Assembly: GCF_008386585.1 (NCBI RefSeq)
Contig: NZ_VUOB01000011.1
Span: forward strand, 22,083 to 86,082
DNA from: Solihabitans fulvus
Lineage (GTDB): Bacteria; Actinomycetota; Actinomycetes; Mycobacteriales; Pseudonocardiaceae
Reading direction: 5' to 3'
DNA: 64,000 nt
A program made the translations under genes and the position numbers. Positions within the stretch are counted from its first letter, which is position 1. Each line of letters opens with the position of its first letter. Below are positions 60,874 through 64,000 of this stretch, one piece after another. A model generated the notes under the pieces. It worked only from the letters and a program-made list of their open reading frames with translations, searched no databases and was not told the DNA's origin.

Positions 60874-61941
60874 TCACTGCGTCGGCTCGTCCTTGCCGGA
60901 GACGCCGGCGTCCTCGAAGGTCGCCATCTCCGCCATGATCCGCGTGGCGGCCATGACCAGCGGCAGGGCGGCGACCGCGCCGGAGCCCTCGCCGAGGCGC
61001 ATGTCGAACTCCAGCAGCGGCGTCAGGTTCAGGTGGTCCAGGACCAGCGAGTGCGCCGGTTCCACCGAGCGGTGGCCGGCCACCCACCATTCGCGGGAAC
61101 CGGGGGCCAGTTCCTCGGCGACGAGCGCGGCCGCCCCGACGACGACGCCGTCCAGGATCACCGGGGTTCGGCGCAGCGCGGCCTGCGCCAGGAAGCCGAC
61201 CATCGCGGCCAGATCCGCGCCGCCCGCGGTGCGCAGCAGCGCCACCGGGTCCGTGCTGACCTTGCGGGCCCGGCGCAGCGCGTCGCGGATGACCACGGTC
61301 TTGCGCATCCACCCGGCATCGTCGATGCCGGTGCCCCTGCCGACGACCTTCACCGGCTCCGCCCCGGTCAGCGCCGCGATCAGCACCGAGGACGGCGTCG
61401 TGTTGCCGATGCCCATGTCGCCAGCGACCAACAGGTCCGCGCCGCCGTCCACCTCGTCGTCGGCGATGGCCCTACCGGCCGCGATCGCCGCGACGGTCTC
61501 CGCCTCGGTCAGCGCGTTCTCCCGGTCGATTGCGCCCGAGCTGCGCCGCACCTTGAAGCGGCGGACCTGCTCCGGGGTGTCGGAGTCGACCGACAGGTCC
61601 TCGACCCGCACGGTCGCGCCGGCCGCCGCGGCCAGCACGTTGACGGCCGCGGCGCCGGCCAGGAAGTTCGCCACCATCTGACCGGTGACCTCGCTCGGGA
61701 AGGCGGACACGCCCTGCTTGGCCACCCCGTGATCCCCGGCGAACACCACGACCCTCGGCCTGGCGATCGGCTTCGGCGGGCACACGCCCTGGCACGCCGA
61801 GATCCACACGCCCAGCTCCTCCAGCCGCCCAAGCGAGCCGAGCGGCTTGGTCAGCACCTCCTGGCGGGCCAGCGCCTGCCGGCGCACCTGCCCGTCCGGC
61901 GCCTGGATGGCGGGGAACCTGACGTCGTCGTTGGCGGTCAT
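60874..61941 (-). CDS. cobT: Nicotinate-nucleotide-dimethylbenzimidazole phosphoribosyltransferase
   Basis: The 355-residue enzyme makes alpha-ribazole phosphate from dimethylbenzimidazole. The N-terminal [45 protein letters not shown] and the catalytic glutamate in [10 protein letters not shown] match CobT. It sits between cobU and cobS. In some actinomycetes cobT stands alone, so the order here supports a B12 assembly operon. Confidence 0.95.
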   Translation of the reverse strand: MTANDDVRFPAIQAPDGQVRRQALARQEVLTKPLGSLGRLEELGVWISACQGVCPPKPIARPRVVVFAGDHGVAKQGVSAFPSEVTGQMVANFLAGAAAVNVLAAAAGATVRVEDLSVDSDTPEQVRRFKVRRSSGAIDRENALTEAETVAAIAAGRAIADDEVDGGADLLVAGDMGIGNTTPSSVLIAALTGAEPVKVVGRGTGIDDAGWMRKTVVIRDALRRARKVSTDPVALLRTAGGADLAAMVGFLAQAALRRTPVILDGVVVGAAALVAEELAPGSREWWVAGHRSVEPAHSLVLDHLNLTPLLEFDMRLGEGSGAVAALPLVMAATRIMAEMATFEDAGVSGKDEPTQ

Positions 61942-62019
61942 CCAGTGCCTCCGGTGTGGCGGGAACGGTTGCGTGGCTTGGTCGAAACGGGCTGGGGTCG
62001 GGTCAACGCCGGGGCCGGG

Positions 62020-62553
62020 TCAACGCAGTCGCAACGGCAGGCCCGCGACGAGCAGCAGCACCTCGTCGCACACCTCGGCGAGCCGCGCGTTCAGCGAGCC
62101 GAGCTGGTCCCGAAAGAGCCTGCCAGAGCGGGTCGCGGGGATCACGCCCAACCCGACCTCGGCGGACACCAGCGCCACCCGCGACCGGCAGCGGGCGACC
62201 GAGGCAACCAGCGCCCCGCAGCGCGCCGCCACCTCGTCGAGCCCGGCGCCCTCCCATGCGCCGCAGTCGTCGAGCACGCCGGTCAGCCAGGTGGCGGCGT
62301 CGTCGATCAGCACCGGCGGATCCGCCGGGCCGAGGGCGTCGAGCAGGGCGGCCACGTCGGTGGTCTCCACGGTGCGCCAGGACGGGGGCCTGCGGTCCAC
62401 GTGCGCGGCGATCCTGGCCGCCCACTCCTGATCCTGCGGGTCGCGCCGCGCGGTCGCCACGTACGTCACGGCGGCGGCGTCGGCGAGCAGACCCTCGGCG
62501 TGGGCGGACTTCCCGGAGCGCGCGCCGCCGAGCACCAGTGTCCGTCGCGTCAC
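62020..62553 (-). CDS. cobU: Adenosylcobinamide kinase/guanylyltransferase
   Basis: The 177-residue bifunctional enzyme phosphorylates and then guanylates adenosylcobinamide. P-loop GGARSGKSAHAE, DDAATWL and SAEVGLGVIPATR (with the typical EVG) identify it. GTG 62553 is five bases after GGAGG; a frame open to 62601 has no ribosome site. First gene of the cob operon. No cobalamin riboswitch is visible upstream. Confidence 0.93.
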   Translation of the reverse strand: MTRRTLVLGGARSGKSAHAEGLLADAAAVTYVATARRDPQDQEWAARIAAHVDRRPPSWRTVETTDVAALLDALGPADPPVLIDDAATWLTGVLDDCGAWEGAGLDEVAARCGALVASVARCRSRVALVSAEVGLGVIPATRSGRLFRDQLGSLNARLAEVCDEVLLLVAGLPLRLR

Positions 62554-62642
62554 ACTCACCTCCGGTCGCAGCCCGGTCGATTCCGCCGGGGGCCGCGTCA
62601 CATTACCTTTCTGGGCAACGGATTCCAGGAAGGGCGGTCGCG

Positions 62643-62840
62643 ATGGACTACCGGTGGCGGTACCAGGACGCGCAGGGTCGGGACGTGGCCGGCCCCGCCG
62701 AGACGTTCGACGGGCAGACCGAGGCCGAGGACTGGCTCAGCGACGCGTGGCAGGAGCTTCGCGACGCCGGGGCCGACCAGGTCACGCTGCTGCACGGCGA
62801 GGCCGAGGTGTACGGGCCGATGAGCCTGCACGGCGCCTAG
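62643..62840 (+). CDS. Small acidic conserved protein
   Basis: The 65-residue protein starts MDYRWRYQDAQGRDVAG and contains AEDWLSDAWQELRDAGADQV followed by LLHGEAEVYGPMSL. AGGAAGGG precedes the ATG. It is divergent from cobU. Short proteins like this are widespread in actinomycetes; function unknown. Confidence 0.75.
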   Translation: MDYRWRYQDAQGRDVAGPAETFDGQTEAEDWLSDAWQELRDAGADQVTLLHGEAEVYGPMSLHGA

Positions 62841-62866
62841 CTCCGGCCTGCGTTGGAGCCCGGCAC

Positions 62867-62906
62867 GCGTCGGGCCCGCGACCTCGAAAGGCGGCGGGCC
62901 CGACGC
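62867..62906. terminator. Bidirectional hairpin terminator
   Basis: A perfect 13-base stem (GCGTCGGGCCCGC and complement) with a 14-base loop lies between the small acidic protein gene and the aldo/keto reductase. Confidence 0.7.
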
Positions 62907-62927
62907 GACGGGAACTGGCGAACGTGA

Positions 62928-63911
62928 CTACGGCGTGCGGGTCTGCCGGGGGTCGGTCTCGACGACGCCGTCGAGCACGGCGTCGATCTTGGCCATGATC
63001 TCCTCGCCCAGCTTCACGCCGGCCGCCTTGACGTTCTCGGTCACCTGCTCGGGGCGCGACGCGCCGACGATGGCCGAAGCGACGTTGGGGTTCTGGAGCA
63101 CCCACGCCACGGCGAGCTGCGCGAGCGACAGGCCGACCTCGTCGGCGATGGGCCTGAGCTGCTGCACCTTCTCCAGCACCTCGTCCCGCATGAACCCGGC
63201 GATCATCCTTGAGCCGGACTCGTCGGTAGCCCGCGAGCCGCTCGGCGGCTGCTGGCCGGGCAGGTACTTGCCGGTCAGCACGCCCTGCGCGATCGGGGAC
63301 CAGACGATCTGGCTGATGCCCTCGCGCTCGGAGGCCGGCACGACCTGGTCCTCGATGACCCGCCACAGCATCGAGTACTGGGGCTGGTTGGAGATGAGCG
63401 GGACGTTCAGCTCGCGGGCGATGGCCGCGCCCCTGGTGATCTGCTCGCCGGTCCACTCCGAGACGCCGACGTAGAGCACCTTGCCCTGCCGGACCAGGTC
63501 GGCGAAGGCCAGCATGGTCTCCTCGAGCGGCACCGTGCGGTCGAACCGGTGCGCCTGGTACAGGTCGACGTAGTCGGTCTGGAGCCGCTTGAGGGAGGCG
63601 TTCGCCGACTCGATGATGTGCTTGCGCCCGAGGCCCCGGTCGTTCTCGCCGGTGCCGGTCGGCCAGAACACCTTGGTGAAGATCTCCAGGCCTTCGCGCC
63701 GCTCGCCGGCCAGCGCGCGGCCGAGGACGGACTCCGCCCTGGTGCCCGCGTAGACGTCGGCGGTGTCGAAGGTGGTGATGCCGGCGTCGAGCGCGGCGCG
63801 CACGCACGCCTGCGCCTGCTCCTCCTCGACCTGCGAGCCGTGGGTGAGCCAGTTGCCGTACGAGATCTCGCTGATGGTCAGGCCGCTACGGCCCAGTCGA
63901 CGAAACTCCAT
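62928..63911 (-). CDS. Aldo/keto reductase, Kv-beta-like
   Basis: The 327-residue NADPH-dependent TIM-barrel reductase has the catalytic tetrad: DTADVYAG (Asp, Tyr), FTKVFWPTG (Lys) and YQAHRFDRTVP (His). SNQPQYSMLWR and the C-terminal GASRPEQVTENVKA cofactor loop place it with the potassium-channel beta-subunit branch (AKR6/AKR12-like). It likely detoxifies aldehydes. A MerR-type palindrome is in its promoter, so it may respond to oxidative or electrophile stress. Confidence 0.9.
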   Translation of the reverse strand: MEFRRLGRSGLTISEISYGNWLTHGSQVEEEQAQACVRAALDAGITTFDTADVYAGTRAESVLGRALAGERREGLEIFTKVFWPTGTGENDRGLGRKHIIESANASLKRLQTDYVDLYQAHRFDRTVPLEETMLAFADLVRQGKVLYVGVSEWTGEQITRGAAIARELNVPLISNQPQYSMLWRVIEDQVVPASEREGISQIVWSPIAQGVLTGKYLPGQQPPSGSRATDESGSRMIAGFMRDEVLEKVQQLRPIADEVGLSLAQLAVAWVLQNPNVASAIVGASRPEQVTENVKAAGVKLGEEIMAKIDAVLDGVVETDPRQTRTP

Positions 63912-63952
63912 GCCGCCGAGCTTAACCCCGGGTCGTTCGGGTTGCTAATCAT

Positions 63953-63968
63953 CTGGAGCGCACTCCAG
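63953..63968. promoter_or_regulatory. MerR-type palindrome upstream of the aldo/keto reductase
   Basis: CTGGAGCGCACTCCAG is a palindrome with perfect six-base arms, 42 bases before the reductase start. Read on the minus strand it is preceded by GAAC and followed by ATGATTAG, fitting a MerR-activated promoter with the dyad between -35 and -10. The regulator gene would lie beyond the right edge. Confidence 0.5.
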
Positions 63969-64000
63969 GTTCGGGCCTCAGAGCTCCTAACACAATGACT

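Noticed and set aside
62554..62642. Cobalamin riboswitch ahead of cobU
   Set aside because: The interval is 89 bases long and lacks the B12-box pattern.

Overview
The window is high-GC actinobacterial chromosome, most likely from the Pseudonocardiales (an Amycolatopsis- or Saccharothrix-like genus). The evidence is the very high GC at third codon positions, the many GTG and TTG starts, and actinobacterial core genes in familiar company: fasR/fabD-fabH-acpP-fabF with DUF3145, homodimeric aceE, DUF3052 and ahpE, a tRNA-Val, lipA/lipB with sucB, lpd, pepA, ilvE and cobU-cobT-cobS. DUF190/FluC and HelR-type genes fit the same picture. No genus is proven from sequence alone.

Layout. 0-16 kb is accessory or regulatory: a degenerate GGDEF-EAL protein co-transcribed with a PF04672 methyltransferase, an MFS exporter with a divergent MarR regulator, a fluoride-export cassette (crcB-DUF190-crcB), a HelR-type RNA polymerase-recycling ATPase, a second MarR divergent from a hydroxyisobutyrate-dehydrogenase-like gene, a TetR regulator, an atypical FAD disulfide reductase and a NERD-like membrane protein. 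16-24 kb holds DUF3145 and the type II fatty-acid synthase operon. Its PucR-type activator fasR is separated from fabD by about 1.7 kb carrying a 3'-truncated STAND-like P-loop gene. 24-32 kb has a secreted TAP-family peptidase, an MscS-like channel, an FMN riboswitch controlling the riboflavin transporter ribM, aceE, DUF3052, ahpE and tRNA-Val. 33-37 kb has a P450/ferredoxin/TetR unit with clear paired operators.

37-54 kb carries lipoate metabolism (lipA, lipB) and the lipoylated dehydrogenase components sucB (E2) and lpdA (E3), which work with aceE (E1) further left. lipA and lipB are split by a 9.4-kb accessory block: an Agd3-like secreted deacetylase, an SDR, a TetR regulator, a GH27 alpha-galactosidase with a ricin-type lectin domain, a standalone TnpB with an intact RuvC triad and a LexA-like box upstream, and an F420-type LLM oxidoreductase. 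54-64 kb returns to core functions: OsmC, pepA, an APC permease, ilvE, the late cobalamin genes cobU-cobT-cobS, and an aldo/keto reductase with a MerR-type palindrome in its promoter.

Gene ends are often marked by strong GC-rich hairpins; twelve clear ones are listed plus one weaker candidate. The features most worth a second look are the truncated STAND-like gene between fasR and fabD, the SOS-box-like site in front of tnpB, the Agd3-like protein, and the operator arrays at the P450/TetR promoter.
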